DNA of 26,092 bases from Apostichopus parvimensis. Taxonomy: Eukaryota; Echinodermata; Holothuroidea; Aspidochirotida; Stichopodidae. Below the pieces are notes generated by a model. It was given only the letters and a program-made list of their open reading frames with translations, had not been told where the DNA came from and ran no database searches. This document shows, one piece after another, positions 13,501 through 22,270 of the stretch (its first letter is position 1; the number at the start of each line of letters is the position of its first letter). A program made the position numbers and the translations under genes. Location of the stretch: assembly GCA_000934455.1 (NCBI GenBank), contig KN885536.1, positions 23,181-49,272 of the forward strand, in the 5' to 3' direction.

Positions 13501-15585
13501 GTTTAAATTCATGGTCATTTAATAGCATCCTCAAATCTTGGGGCAATACACTAAGTCCTTTATGGCAAATAAATCAAATATATTGTAATTACTTAAATCT
13601 GTATAATCTATGCTTGACAATCATTTTGAAACTGCAGCAGATTTGATATTTGAACTCAAATGTTTTTTCCGATGCCATTGCGCACAAATAACGATGTAAT
13701 AACTGATGCATGCCTATATGATATGCACATTAACATGTTAACGCGTGAAACATTTTGGTTACAATTTTCGGGTAAGTCGTTACAGCCCCCCAAATCAAAT
13801 TGGGCTCCTACGCCTGTGTCTGTATACATGTACATTAAAATCTTGTGCATACTGTACAGTAGCCCTAACCAGGTTTTGACTACAGTAGGCTGCTCCATTC
13901 ACAATGACCTTCATTGTCTAAATGTATTGATCTACTGTAACAGCACAAAGCATCTAGACATATCACAACGAAGTACCTTTTAATTAAAGTCCAGTTTCTA
14001 GATTAAACCTGGCAGTGTGTTATACAGCTCAGTATAAAGTGCATTAAGTTGTAGTTCTTTGTTTATTCATATGACATGCAGTTACTGTACAAGGCAGGTG
14101 TGGAAAGAAACTTTCAGAAGTACCAAAAGTGATGGCAAGGAGAAGGTGCCCTGATTGACAGGATTTAATCCCCGCCTTGACTTCTCACATGAACTGCCTT
14201 TCAAGTGTCTGAAGTGGTTTGCTGTTGGCTACAAGCAAGATCACTTTTTATAACTTCTACATTGGGAATGGTTTCAATATCCAGTGAAATATCACTACAG
14301 TAAGTCTCCACATTAACAATTCCTACAACGGAGCTGTAATAACAGTACTGTACACGTACGCAAGTTTGCAAACCGTCAATAGACCCTCCCCGTGCACGCT
14401 GACCCACAAAATGCTACCATTAGTGCTGTACCTGCACAGTTGCATTATAATACGAAACATTAGCACTGTAAACAAGCAAACCTAGATCGTGAATGATCAA
14501 TTAAGAGCTGATGTACAGTGCAAACAATCCAAATGACATTCCTAGTTGACATACATACCATACTGTACACTCAGGTGCAGTAAAGAAGGTGCAAAAAAAA
14601 TCTAAAAAAATCAGTCTTTTGAACAATGTCTGTTGCTGAAGATAATATTGGTAGATATAGTCTGTGTACTTTTCTATGCTGAAGTCAAATAAAACAAAGC
14701 ACGAGTACTGTAGGCGTGTCTGGCATGATACGCAGACATTCATGAATTCCAGCCCCAAATGTCTGCATTTCTGTATATCCTAATTCTGTATGCCATCATG
14801 AACACACCCATGAAACAGTTCGGCCATATAATCTCCTTCTAGTTCTCCTCCCTTTTGGCAGGCTTCCTACAATCACATTACCACCATGAGGAGGTACATT
14901 TTTCGTAACATTAGGCCTTTGGCCTACAAATTTTGAGCTAAAATTTCACTTGTCAACATTTACATGGACACAGGTTTGTTTGAAAATACACAGCACTGGT
15001 CTGTATCTGTTAGACCTCAGACCAGAGTGGCAATTCAACACCATATATATATACATGCTGTGCTGTTAAATATTCAAGACCTTGCAACAAGGTTTGCATG
15101 TACTGTACTGTAGCTCGGTCTACATGCCAATCATAGAGTGTCTGTACAGATGTTTATTCTCATTCATCAACCACCGCCACACATTTACATTATATACTGT
15201 ACTGTGATGTGATGCTCTGAAAACGTGTTCTTGTCGTAGAATGTGTTCGTCAATTTGTACTTGCATAAACACCCATGGACACACACTGGTCAGTATTTTG
15301 TGGAGTCCTACATTATTATTTTTTTTTCTTCTGCAAACTGACCTTTAATTCCCCGACCCCCATTCCCCCCACCCTTTTTCCTACAAGACTAGTATGTGTA
15401 TAGTAACACGCTCACCTGTGATTGTCATAGATTGCAAACTTTCCCCAGTCATCTACGTTACTCTTATAATTCTCCATGACTTCTTGGACTTCTTCGATGT
15501 TGACATTATCCTCTTCAAATAGAATGTGAAGACTGGCTATCAGCTCCTCCAAAGAACTGGGACATTTAACGTACTTCTTCTCCAT
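1397..15585 (-). CDS. CDO1: Cysteine dioxygenase type 1, whole gene (4 coding exons)
   Basis: Spliced CDS join of 15416-15585, 8881-8958, 5727-5887 and 1397-1581 on the minus strand, 594 nt, 197 residues plus stop; the vertebrate protein is 200. The enzyme is a cytosolic cupin-fold, non-haem Fe(II) dioxygenase converting L-cysteine plus O2 to cysteine sulfinate, which leads to hypotaurine/taurine or to pyruvate and sulfate. Visible residues: iron ligands His86, His88 and His142 (human 140); Cys93 and Tyr159 (human 157), the thioether cofactor pair; substrate-binding Tyr58 and Arg60; Trp77, Ser155, His157 and Cys166 (human 153, 155, 164); and the SPPFDTC segment. Numbering is identical to human through residue 93, then shifts by two. 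All introns are GT-AG and join in frame, with no internal stop, so it looks functional. The residue between the first two His is Ser rather than the mammalian Asp. The exons were found by homology recall and splice-site reading; a transcript would confirm them. Confidence 0.97.
1582..5726 (-). other. CDO1: CDO1 intron 3
   Basis: The intron is 4145 bp, from GTGAGT to GAATAG. Nothing coding was found in it on either strand. It is AT-rich and studded with TACTGTA/TACAGTA words. All longer ORFs inside it lack family resemblance and look like chance reading frames. Confidence 0.9.
5727..5887 (-). CDS. CDO1: CDO1 coding exon 3 (iron-site exon, residues 83-137)
   Basis: Acceptor CTTATAG, donor TG|GTGAGT. 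After completing Ser83 the exon encodes [17 protein letters not shown], then [12 protein letters not shown] and ends ENQVAYIC plus one base. It holds two iron ligands, His86 and His88, and Cys93, which forms the thioether with Tyr159. Two differences from human are visible: Ser87 replaces Asp87 between the iron histidines, and the linker after WPEK is two residues longer, giving the +2 offset of later residues. The surrounding 85-codon ORF runs past both splice sites into intron, so its ends are not the protein. Confidence 0.97.
6715..7113. repeat. Minisatellite, 11 copies of a 31-40 bp palindrome-rich unit
   Basis: Eleven direct copies begin at about 6715, 6746, 6784, 6821, 6861, 6897, 6934, 6969, 7004, 7041 and 7078. 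Each starts GCACTTATCCTAG or GGACTTATCCTAG, continues TACTGTACCTGTACAGTA and ends TAGCTA. Two palindromes sit in each unit: CTAGGACTTATCCTAG (arms CTAGGA/TCCTAG) and TACTGTA...TACAGTA. Unit length varies by small indels, typical of replication slippage. It lies inside CDO1 intron 2. Confidence 0.95.
7863..8264. repeat. Duplicated block with internal G-rich minisatellites
   Basis: A segment beginning ACAGAAACTGACTTGGGG at about 7864 recurs as ACAGAAACTGACATGAGG at about 8105. Both copies continue with GTTTGAATCTGAGATGAA and GAAGTATGCCTT, and then run into a purine block. In copy 1 the block (about 7937-8080) is GGGAGGGATGAGAAGG-type 15-bp repeats. In copy 2 (about 8181-8264) it is a GGGAGGGATGGTATGG variant. 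The purine strand is plus; the CDO1 transcript would carry the pyrimidine strand. Confidence 0.9.
8881..8958 (-). CDS. CDO1: CDO1 coding exon 2 (residues 57-83)
   Basis: This 78-nt exon has a CTTCTGCAG acceptor and an AG|GTGAGA donor. It completes Arg57, encodes [18 protein letters not shown] followed by CWGESQG, and gives two bases of Ser83. It closely matches human CDO1 residues 58-82. It carries Tyr58 and Arg60, which bind the substrate carboxylate, and Trp77 near the active site. It is far too short to stand out as an ORF and was found by searching the intron for the segment missing between exons 1 and 3. Phases at both ends (2 and 2) agree with the flanking exons. Confidence 0.97.
10290..10587. 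repeat. Palindromic TACTGTA minisatellite
   Basis: About six degenerate direct units of 36-54 bp start with CATACTGT at about 10336, 10372, 10426, 10466, 10515 and 10564. Each contains TACTGTA/TACAGTA inverted pairs and a GTACTGTACGTAATA-like end. The leading stretch from 10290 is the same sequence in weaker form. It looks like local amplification of the word that is scattered through the left 19 kb. Confidence 0.85.
10774..11137. mobile_element. MITE-like nonautonomous element, copy 1
   Basis: A 364-bp element aligns along its length with the copy at 17842-18193 and shows imperfect terminal inverted repeats: AGGCATTGAAGACCGTGTG at the left, and ACGAGTCTTCACACCCT at the right (its complement AGGGTGTGAAGACTCGT). 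It is flanked on both sides by TTAA (10770-10773 and 11138-11141), which could be a 4-bp target duplication. It has no coding capacity. The superfamily is uncertain: TTAA duplication is typical of piggyBac, but the ends do not begin with CCC. Confidence 0.75.
11582..11620 (+). ncRNA. Hammerhead-ribozyme-like motif, retroelement type
   Basis: Read on the plus strand: stem I arm GCCT, core CTGAAGA (fits CUGANGA), stem II GATCC-TGCTA-GGATC with a perfect 5-bp helix, core GAAA, then CGTC and stem I arm AGGC complementary to GCCT. This layout matches the minimal type I hammerheads known from Penelope-like retroelements, where helix III is only ACGU and cleavage would follow GUC. One extra A (11593) separates the CUGANGA core from stem II, so activity is uncertain. 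No reverse transcriptase ORF is adjacent; it is probably a retroelement remnant. Confidence 0.55.
15351..15374 (-). promoter_or_regulatory. Intronic G-run cluster just inside CDO1 intron 1
   Basis: On the CDO1 sense strand this reads as four G-runs of 3-6 (GGGTGGGGGGAATGGGGG then TCGGGG), 42-65 nt downstream of the exon 1 donor. G triplets at this distance are known intronic splicing enhancers bound by hnRNP H/F, and four runs can also form a G-quadruplex. Function here is inferred from position only. Confidence 0.4.
15416..15585 (-). CDS. CDO1: CDO1 coding exon 1 (start codon, residues 1-57 part)
   Basis: The exon reads [20 protein letters not shown] and continues through a helical acidic stretch to [10 protein letters not shown] plus two bases of Arg57. 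It matches the N-terminal helical part of the CDO family (human LADLIRILHQLF, VNVEEVQAIMEAY). The start is fixed: an in-frame TAA lies at 15601-15603, five codons upstream, and the ATG has A at -3 and G at +4. The donor is AG|GTGAGC and the intron is phase 2. Directly upstream on the minus strand is a T-run followed by CTGAGAG, which could be the acceptor of an intron in the 5' UTR, placing the transcription start further upstream. Confidence 0.96.
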
Positions 15586-17841
15586 CTTCTTCTCCTTCCT
15601 TTACTCTCAGAAAAAAAACCTCAAACTAATTGGACTGAATGACCTGGTTTGGATGGTTGTGCCGTTGAGAAGAAAATATGTAGCGGCCCACAGTGCTACT
15701 GTACAGTACCTGCAAAACATAAAAATCATCAGTTCCATTACAGTCTTTATGTGGACAATCGCTATGCCAATGAATTGTACAGTAGGGGGACATTTGCAAT
15801 GTAACTAACATTTAAGGGAAACCACTGTAAGTAGGGATTAAAGTATAATATTACTTACAGTCTTGTTAGACTTGCTTTCTTTTGTTTTATAGCGCAGCTC
15901 TTTTTATTCTTTTTGACACTTTCTAATTAATGATACTGTTTTACAATCCTACTTATACATATTTTATGCATTTATATATTTTATGCATTTACAATATTTT
16001 GTATGTTCTTCTGTATTATTTTATGCTTCTATAATTTTTGTCTATACTTTCTGTTGAATGATATTGTTTTACATGTGGTCCTATGTATAAATATATGTTA
16101 TAATTAAATTTCTACTGGATTTTTAATAAACTTCAAACTTACTGTATACTGTACACAAAAGAAAGAAAACAATTGAAACCCTTTAATAGTTGATTCAAAA
16201 TTCAGATAATTTCAAATCACTGAAAACCTTGTCTACAGTAATTACTGTACATGCCATATTGTGTAGATTTTCATACACTCTTGCAGACCTTTCTAGTGTG
16301 ACGGGATTGATTTCTAGACAGTTCCGACATTCCTTGATAAGGCTTTTCATCTTGGTAAGAAATGAAATACCATTGCTATACAATTTAGCATCAGACTTTA
16401 TTATTTATTTCTAAGGCCAGCTGTTATTGAACAGCCATGTATAAACACAACAGAGGCCATTCATTGTTCACCAATGTTGCCCGGGCTTCTCCCAGGATTT
16501 TACTTTTGTCAGCATGAATGTATTGTATCAACAAAGTTTGAGAAACATTGTACAGTAAAATCTGGCATGTCACTGCATGTGATGGATGGTCGCATGGACC
16601 AGAACATTCATTTACTTTAATAGATATACTGTAATAAATAAAAGAGAGGGCAAAGGATGGATCCTTGCAGACCTACACCAAAAAAAAGTATTCTTTAAAA
16701 TAGAAACTGATGGAATTAATGTTAACATAACAGTACAGTACTGAAGATGATTTCTAAAACATTCTTAATTTAGTCAATAAAGCCCTGTAATGTACAATAG
16801 GTTTTGCAGTAGAATTTCATGATCAACAGTATAAATGTGCATGCTGTTTAAATTAATAAATATACTGTATAAAACATAACATAAATACCAAAAAAAAGTG
16901 TTCTTATTTTAGTGCCCTTGAGTCTCAATTAATGAAGTGATAAACATACTACATGACCTCATATTGGCAATGGTTTTATTGCTTCTTATATACAAGTAAA
17001 ACAAAGGGAAATAAAAGGTTTCACATCATAATGGCAAGTATGTGCACCAACTGGCTCCATGACATCACAGGCTCCCACCCCCCACCCCAAGCACCCACAT
17101 GACTTTTAAGCCCTGATGTCGTCCCAACAGAGCAAGAGTATCCTAAGATGTTTGGTGTGGGTGGGGGGGGGGGAACAATTGTTCTTCACAAAGATCTATT
17201 AACTCTTATAACCTACTGTACAGTACTGTTAGGTTGGGTTTGCTTTGATAATACAGTATCCCTAGTAATTTACACAAAACAATCTTACTAATTGATCTGT
17301 TGGTCATGATTAAATATTTTTAAACATACAACTTGGCATATCACAACAAAATGAAAATGAATGTCTAAAGTAACTGTGCCAATACAAAGGCAAAGCCTAA
17401 TATATAGGGCTGTAAAATTCTTGATTGCCTGCATGTAGCCAAAGTTACTGTCTATACTAGACTACCATAGGCCAACACAATAGGCTACTGTATGCATATC
17501 TAGTACTACTTTGCAGTACCAATTTTACTATGAAAATCCAAACTAACATCAAACACTTTCTTCTTCTTTCTTTCAATTTAACTTGTTTATTATGCAATTA
17601 GGCCTTTGTCCAACTAACAACACCAGTGAGCTATGAATGTTTTCCAAATTGTATGAAAACTTTAACAGCTCTGCAAGTTGCTTCAAAATGTATACAGTAT
17701 ATATGTCCTTTTTGATACTTATCTGGTCTAGATCTTATCTAGATCTTATTAGGATTTTAACTTGCCTGAATAGTGAATATGTTCTGACACCAAATTAATA
17801 AATGATTGAGCTACAGATAACAGAAATTTATTTGCACTTGA
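15586..17841. other. CDO1 5' flank or 5' UTR intron; no gene seen
   Basis: AT-rich DNA with many TACTGTA words and no coding signal. The stretch 15880-16140 is T-rich with short direct repeats (TATTTTATGCATTTATA twice near 15960-15990) and ends TTTTTAATAAACTTC, which resembles the 3' end of a retroelement or gene on the plus strand, but no upstream coding part is visible. C-runs at about 17072-17095 face G-runs at about 17155-17173. Confidence 0.6.
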
Positions 17842-18193
17842 AGGCATTGAAAACTTGCCCTAAACTGTGTGCCGCCCTCTGAAAAAGTTAACTTTCCGTT
17901 GCTTGCAAGTGAAGTTTTTTTCTTGTCGCTACAAAATGCAGGCAGTAATGAAACATGATACGTTGTTATCTTTTATCTAGACCTGAGATGTCCATCACTG
18001 CTATGTACACTGTGTTGTGGGTATCGACCGTACCTGTATTACTGTACACTAGTGTCTAATTACCGACGGTAGCAAGCTGTGTGTGTATTTTCTGGAATCG
18101 ATGGTGGTGTCTAACGGTTCATTTACATCTCATTCGAAACTAGGTCAGATTAACGGCGTGAGACGTTTCTTTGTGTGCGAGTCTTCACACCCT
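17842..18193. mobile_element. MITE-like nonautonomous element, copy 2
   Basis: This is a diverged direct copy of the element at 10774-11137. It shares CTGAAAAAGTTAACTTTC, CTACAAAATGCA, ACCTGAGATGTCCAT, ACACTAGTGTCTAATTACCG and the terminal GAGTCTTCACACCCT. Indels lie mainly in the middle, where copy 1 has extra TGTA-rich sequence. The flanking TTAA is not intact here (TTGA left, CTAA right), consistent with an older insertion. It lies upstream of the CDO1 start codon. Confidence 0.75.
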
Positions 18194-18999
18194 CTAAGTT
18201 GTTGTTATGTTTTTCCAACATAGTTGTCAAACACAGCAGACAAGAAAAGGGATAAAAAAGCGACAGGAGTCATACTGTACTTCTCTATGACTGGCCCATT
18301 CGCAACACCTTTGAAAGTATGTCAAAATGTGAGCTCCTTAATCACCAGAGGTAAACGTTGAAGTGTGATGTAAACATCAACTAACATTTAGATCAGACAA
18401 TTACTTGGTAAACATGTTGGTTTACAGCAGCCTTCTGTAACTAGGCTACATCATTTCAGTTTTTTGGAAATTTCAGGAACTAATATCAACTAGCCTAGGC
18501 CTAGCCTAGATTGTTTTGGTAAGGATATATCCTTACAAAATGTGACTGGAAAAAAACATTTGATGCTTAGCTAGTAACTAGGAACCCTGCTGAATCTGAA
18601 CAGCAACACTTGCTGTAGTACTGTACAGTACATAGGCTTAGGCAGTGGTTAGGCCTAGATCTAGTAAGTAGTATTGGCCTGTGAATCTGAATCTGAATGG
18701 GTTAAGTCGGCAAAAAATCCTACTAGGACATAAACGCCAACCGAGCGCTACAAAGTATGACCGATTATAAGTTATTAGATAACAGTTTAGTGTAACTCGT
18801 CTACACTCAGATAGATCGTATTGCTCACCAGACACCAAGGCTTCAAAAACTGGCAATGAATGATGAAAAAGTTAGCTATGAAGACATAGGATTGAGATGA
18901 GACTAAAGTGCAGACAGTCTACAGGCATAGGTTACCATCAATGATAGACTGTACTTAGTTGTGATGTTAGGCCTAATCAGTCGAGTAGTTACAGTAACA
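18194..18999. other. Noncoding stretch between MITE copy 2 and the CpG-richer region
   Basis: No gene is recognised. There are short AGGCCTAG/CTAGGCCT-type words (18490-18520, 18650-18665) and a few TACTGTA words. The reading frames present show no family resemblance. Confidence 0.6.
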
Positions 19000-19260
19000 C
19001 TAACAGAACGTCGGCGGTTGCCGTCGTGGACGCTTACTTCTTCAAGTCATCTGTCTCATCTGTTCGTAGTAATTAAATAATCTCTCTGTAAGGATGATTC
19101 TTCCAGATATTCGCCACTAAAGTTTTCATTCGACAAGTACAACCTAGGATGATGTTTTTTCAGATTACAGTAGTAGTTATTAACATCAACGCTCGGTTTC
19201 TAAAGCGCGGAACTGAAATATACGTTGCTGCTCCAATAACGTAGCGAGCTGATTGTAACC
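19000..19260 (-). promoter_or_regulatory. Candidate CDO1 promoter and noncoding first exon
   Basis: CpG-containing sequence is concentrated here relative to the rest of the window (19010-19035, 19188-19255). A good minus-strand donor, GAA|GTAAGCG, would end a noncoding exon at 19038. It could join the acceptor-like T8-CTGAG just upstream of the CDO1 ATG near 15605. The TACTGTA word stops at 19166-19172, in the same interval. No TATA box is evident on the minus strand. All of this is inference without transcript support. Confidence 0.25.
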
Positions 19261-20175
19261 TTGGTTGTACTTGTGTTTGGTATATTTACTACGTGAGATG
19301 TGTGGAATTGAACACAACGTGCTAAATTTCACAACTAATCTATAGTTTAGAACTAGACTGTCAGTTTTGTTTACGTCAGGAAAAGAATTATACCGAGTCT
19401 TGTAAATGTCATAAAGACTTGTAATGTGGAAGTAGCAAACCTAACCCATGTCTACCAATATGTGATTTGAAAACGTTAACCCCGGTTAAGATGCTAATTT
19501 GATCAATTCTTAATTCAATATTCACGTTAAAGTTGATAAATGAAAGCTAGATGGTCTTCCAAACGTAGCAGGATGGGCGACCAACCTAGGCCTCCGTAGG
19601 ACTGAAGTCGCCCGAAATGATGAAACAAAATAGTGGACTTAGTCCAATGTTTACACAGGTTCACGTTAAAACTTCCTAGACTAACTTCTTCTTTACTCTT
19701 GCAATAGTAAGACATCGGTGTTTCACGTGTTTATTTTATATCACAATTTCCCTTTGCTTCTTGTGTTGGCTAAGTTTATTCCCTAAAACAAAAAAGCGCA
19801 ACCGTCGCAAACGTTAGGAGGCGTATCACATAACTGACCTCAAATTAATTCCTCAAATTGTGAAAACCTTGCAAACGCAATGTCTCTAGATAAGAAGAGA
19901 TGCTTGGACCAATATTATATTTAGTATGTCGTTGTGCATGTTATTTTCAAGAAGCCTATTGTTTTTGGTGGAGGTAAAAGGTCATTTGGAGTCACCAGGG
20001 GTCAAATTGTGGAAACCTTTTATATTCTACCATATCTCCAACCGACCAGTTTATTAGATAACCTGTGCGGTACACCTCATAAGAATAGGAGAGGCCATTG
20101 GCAATTGAAAATTAGCTTAAGTGCATCCATAAATAAGAAATCAGAAGCCTCGACCAAATCTCCATTGACTTAAGT
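19261..20175. other. Intergenic stretch with one AGGTCA-repeat copy
   Basis: No exon is recognised. Around 19965-20020 there is a single degenerate unit of the family found at 21795-22330 (TTGGTGGAGGTAAAAGGTCA, then TTTGGAGTCACCAGGGGTCA). The longer plus-strand frame over it reads repeat sequence and is not a gene. Confidence 0.55.
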
Positions 20176-20186
20176 GCGTCGGTAAT
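20176..20186. repeat. Target-site duplication, left copy
   Basis: GCGTCGGTAAT, identical to 20382-20392; the two bracket the U2-headed insertion. Confidence 0.75.
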
Positions 20187-20381
20187 ACTACTTCAGTTTT
20201 AAGAAAAAGTCGCCCAGGAAAGAACCTGGCACGAAAACCAAACTACCGAACGACTGATCCGCTCTCAACCCCAGTCCCCTTGCATCGGGACTGTGACTGT
20301 GAGATCATCGTCGGGTGTGCATCATCATTCCCCTCGACAGGGAACAGATACTACCCATGATCTTAGCCAAAAGGCCGAAAA
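20187..20381 (-). mobile_element. U2 snRNA-headed SINE-like insertion
   Basis: On the minus strand the first ~40 nt (20384 down to 20340) follow the conserved 5' end of U2 snRNA: CGCTTTTCGGCCTTTTGGCT, AAGATCA, then GTAGTATCTGTTC, which includes the branch-point-pairing GTAGTA (20349-20354). The remaining ~150 nt is unrelated to U2: no Sm site and no U2 stems III/IV. It has hairpins CAGTCCC/GGGACTG (20272-20278 with 20287-20293) and CCAGG/CCTGG near a T5 run. An exact 11-bp direct repeat flanks it, pointing to retroposition. SINEs with snRNA heads are known (SINEU of crocodilians); this may be a separate family or a template-switch chimera. Not a working U2 gene. Confidence 0.7.
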
Positions 20382-20392
20382 GCGTCGGTAAT
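20382..20392. repeat. Target-site duplication, right copy
   Basis: GCGTCGGTAAT, identical to 20176-20186. Its outer CGC also agrees with the U2 5' end, so the exact element boundary is ambiguous by about 3 bases. Confidence 0.75.
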
Positions 20393-21794
20393 TGCATACG
20401 TCGCTGCATACATGCCTGTGAACAAAGGTGTGTTATAAACGTACTGTTTTGACATACGTTGCTATTGGAATGGACGATATCATTTTGAATCATCGGTATT
20501 ATAGCTTTGCTTCCGTGTTGAAGTTTTCCCTCGTATTTCGCAATTGTCGAGATTCAGTGCAAAATGAAAACTTCAGGTTTGTATGTAGTAAAGTTGTGTA
20601 GTGAGATGTTTTCTAGGCAAACCAGACGCAACATTTTGGTGACCAGGGGGTAAAAATCGCTCGGCGCCTGCTTAATGTACGGAATGTCGGTGTACCACAT
20701 CAAGTAATAGAAGCCTGTTGTCTAAAGTTTGGTAGAGATCAATCAGTATGCTGAGTACAAGAAAATTGTCCATCTCGGTCATCAGCTGCCAGTGTGAATA
20801 GTCATATCTCAATGCTTTTTGCTGTACTACTTAGATGGAAGTATGTAAGTTCATCCTGGCTAGTATACCCTACAGCCTAGTGTGTCACATTCGTATAGGA
20901 TTATTCATTTAGCATCATCGAAACCACACTGCAGCTTTCTTGCATGTTTTTGTTTTTTATATTTATGTAGGACGCGAATCCGTAAAGTAATCAATATTTG
21001 AAGAACTCATTGTATTCGGACAGTCAGGGTTCGAGGACTGGGAACGAGACCAACTTGCACAAGTCCGACAAATTTCAGGCTGCCTGTTGTATATGTATTT
21101 GCTTCCCTCTATTAAATATAATGCGTCAATTGTTCACGTTCGCCATCATTCCCGTTTTCATCTGAAATTCGCAAATAAAACAAGTAGGTAATTCACGGAT
21201 CCAAGTCTCATCCCATGTGACCTTTATCATGTGATCACTCAGGAGGTACATCGATCATCATACACCCATCGCGTATTAAATGTATTAAATTTAACACCCA
21301 GTATAAAAGCCGGTTTAACTAACGGTTTTTGAATAGACTGCGACACACTTTTCGCACGAATTGGGCTAAATTTGACCCTTGATTTCCAAAGAGATCGTGA
21401 CCTTCATTTCTTCACATTATTTAATGTACTGTCGACTTGCTGAGTCTAATTTCCTTCATGGGCTTGAATGTTTCCGTTATTTTGTCATTCTGGTACGAGT
21501 GTGCACAGCCGAAAGGCTGTTTATTATTAATATCATTAATCCTGCGATTTTGGTTATACGTGTATGTATTAATGCTTTTCAGAATTATATACATACTAAT
21601 CTTCTTATTACTTCTTTCGATTGTTTGTGATTCCTTAATTGCTGAAGGAAAATTCATTGATGCGATGTTTATGGTGCGCGTACGTGTGTGTGGGGTTCGC
21701 AATGTCTTGTAAACCCGATTCAAAAAGTGCGTGGTGGTATAACTTTATACTTGCTAGGTAGACACACTTTAGTTTTCGTACCACAGATCATGTT
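20393..21794. other. Intergenic stretch, no gene recognised
   Basis: No conserved coding or RNA signal. A TATA-box-like GTATAAAAGCC sits at about 21300 on the plus strand. The reading frames downstream of it (21379-21712) are T-rich, hydrophobic only for that reason, and overlap each other in several frames, so they are not called as genes. Confidence 0.5.
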
Positions 21795-21934
21795 GCTTTT
21801 GTTTAGGTCAAATGTCATTTGAGTTCACATGAGTTGAAAGCGTGAAGACTCTTCCCACGGCAGCTCCAAAAGTGCATCTTCTTTTATTAGTCGATCCACC
21901 TTAATGAGTACAATAGCCATATGATGTTTGGTAG

Positions 21935-21947
21935 AGGTCAAAGGTCA
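21935..21947 (+). promoter_or_regulatory. Perfect DR1 nuclear-receptor motif
   Basis: AGGTCAAAGGTCA is a direct repeat of AGGTCA with a 1-base spacer, the consensus for RXR heterodimers and HNF4-type receptors. It is part of the tandem repeat, so use as a regulatory site is unproven. Confidence 0.3.
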
Positions 21948-22257
21948 TTTGGGGTCAAAAGAGGTATTACTCTGAAAACATTGTAAACACTATAAACCCA
22001 ACAGTAAGGCTTGCATGAAATTCATAAATGGTAAAGCCTATGTAACCCATTAGTGAGGTCAATGAAGCCATTTGGTTTTTTGAAAGGTCAAATGCCAAAG
22101 GTCAATAAAATTCAAAGTCTGAATACATTGGAAATTCAACAAGTCCAATAGAAGAGCTTGAGTAGACTCATATACGTATTTAGTCGGGCACTTTATTGAG
22201 ATTTTGAATCACGGAAATATGTTACTTCCGTGCTTTGAACCCTATCATTATTTGTAG

Positions 22258-22270
22258 AGGTCAAAGGTCA
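22258..22270 (+). promoter_or_regulatory. Perfect DR1 nuclear-receptor motif, second copy
   Basis: Same 13-base AGGTCAAAGGTCA as at 21935, in another unit of the repeat. Confidence 0.3.

Larger units (their letters stand above)
8959..15415 (-). other. CDO1: CDO1 intron 1
   Basis: The intron is 6457 bp, from GTGAGC to CTTCTGCAG. It contains the palindromic TACTGTA minisatellite (10290-10587), a MITE-like element (10774-11137), the hammerhead-like motif (11582-11620) and a G-run cluster near the donor. The stretch 11650-15350 holds only AT-rich sequence with scattered TACTGTA words; no exon is recognised. Confidence 0.92.

Noticed and set aside
15890-16140. T-rich stretch ending AATAAACTTC, considered as a LINE 3' end
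   Set aside because: No coding remnant, duplication or tail could be found, so it is only noted in the flank description.
20187-20381. Functional U2 snRNA gene
   Set aside because: Only the first ~40 nt match U2; the Sm site and 3' stems are missing and a target-site duplication flanks it.
21029-21050. Possible second tRNA-type B box (GGTTCGAGGAC)
   Set aside because: No A box at the expected distance upstream and no tRNA-like folding.
21300-21712. TATA box plus small membrane-protein gene (83-91 codons)
   Set aside because: The frames are T-rich, overlap on both strands, show no family match, and the TATA-like word is easily met in AT-rich DNA.
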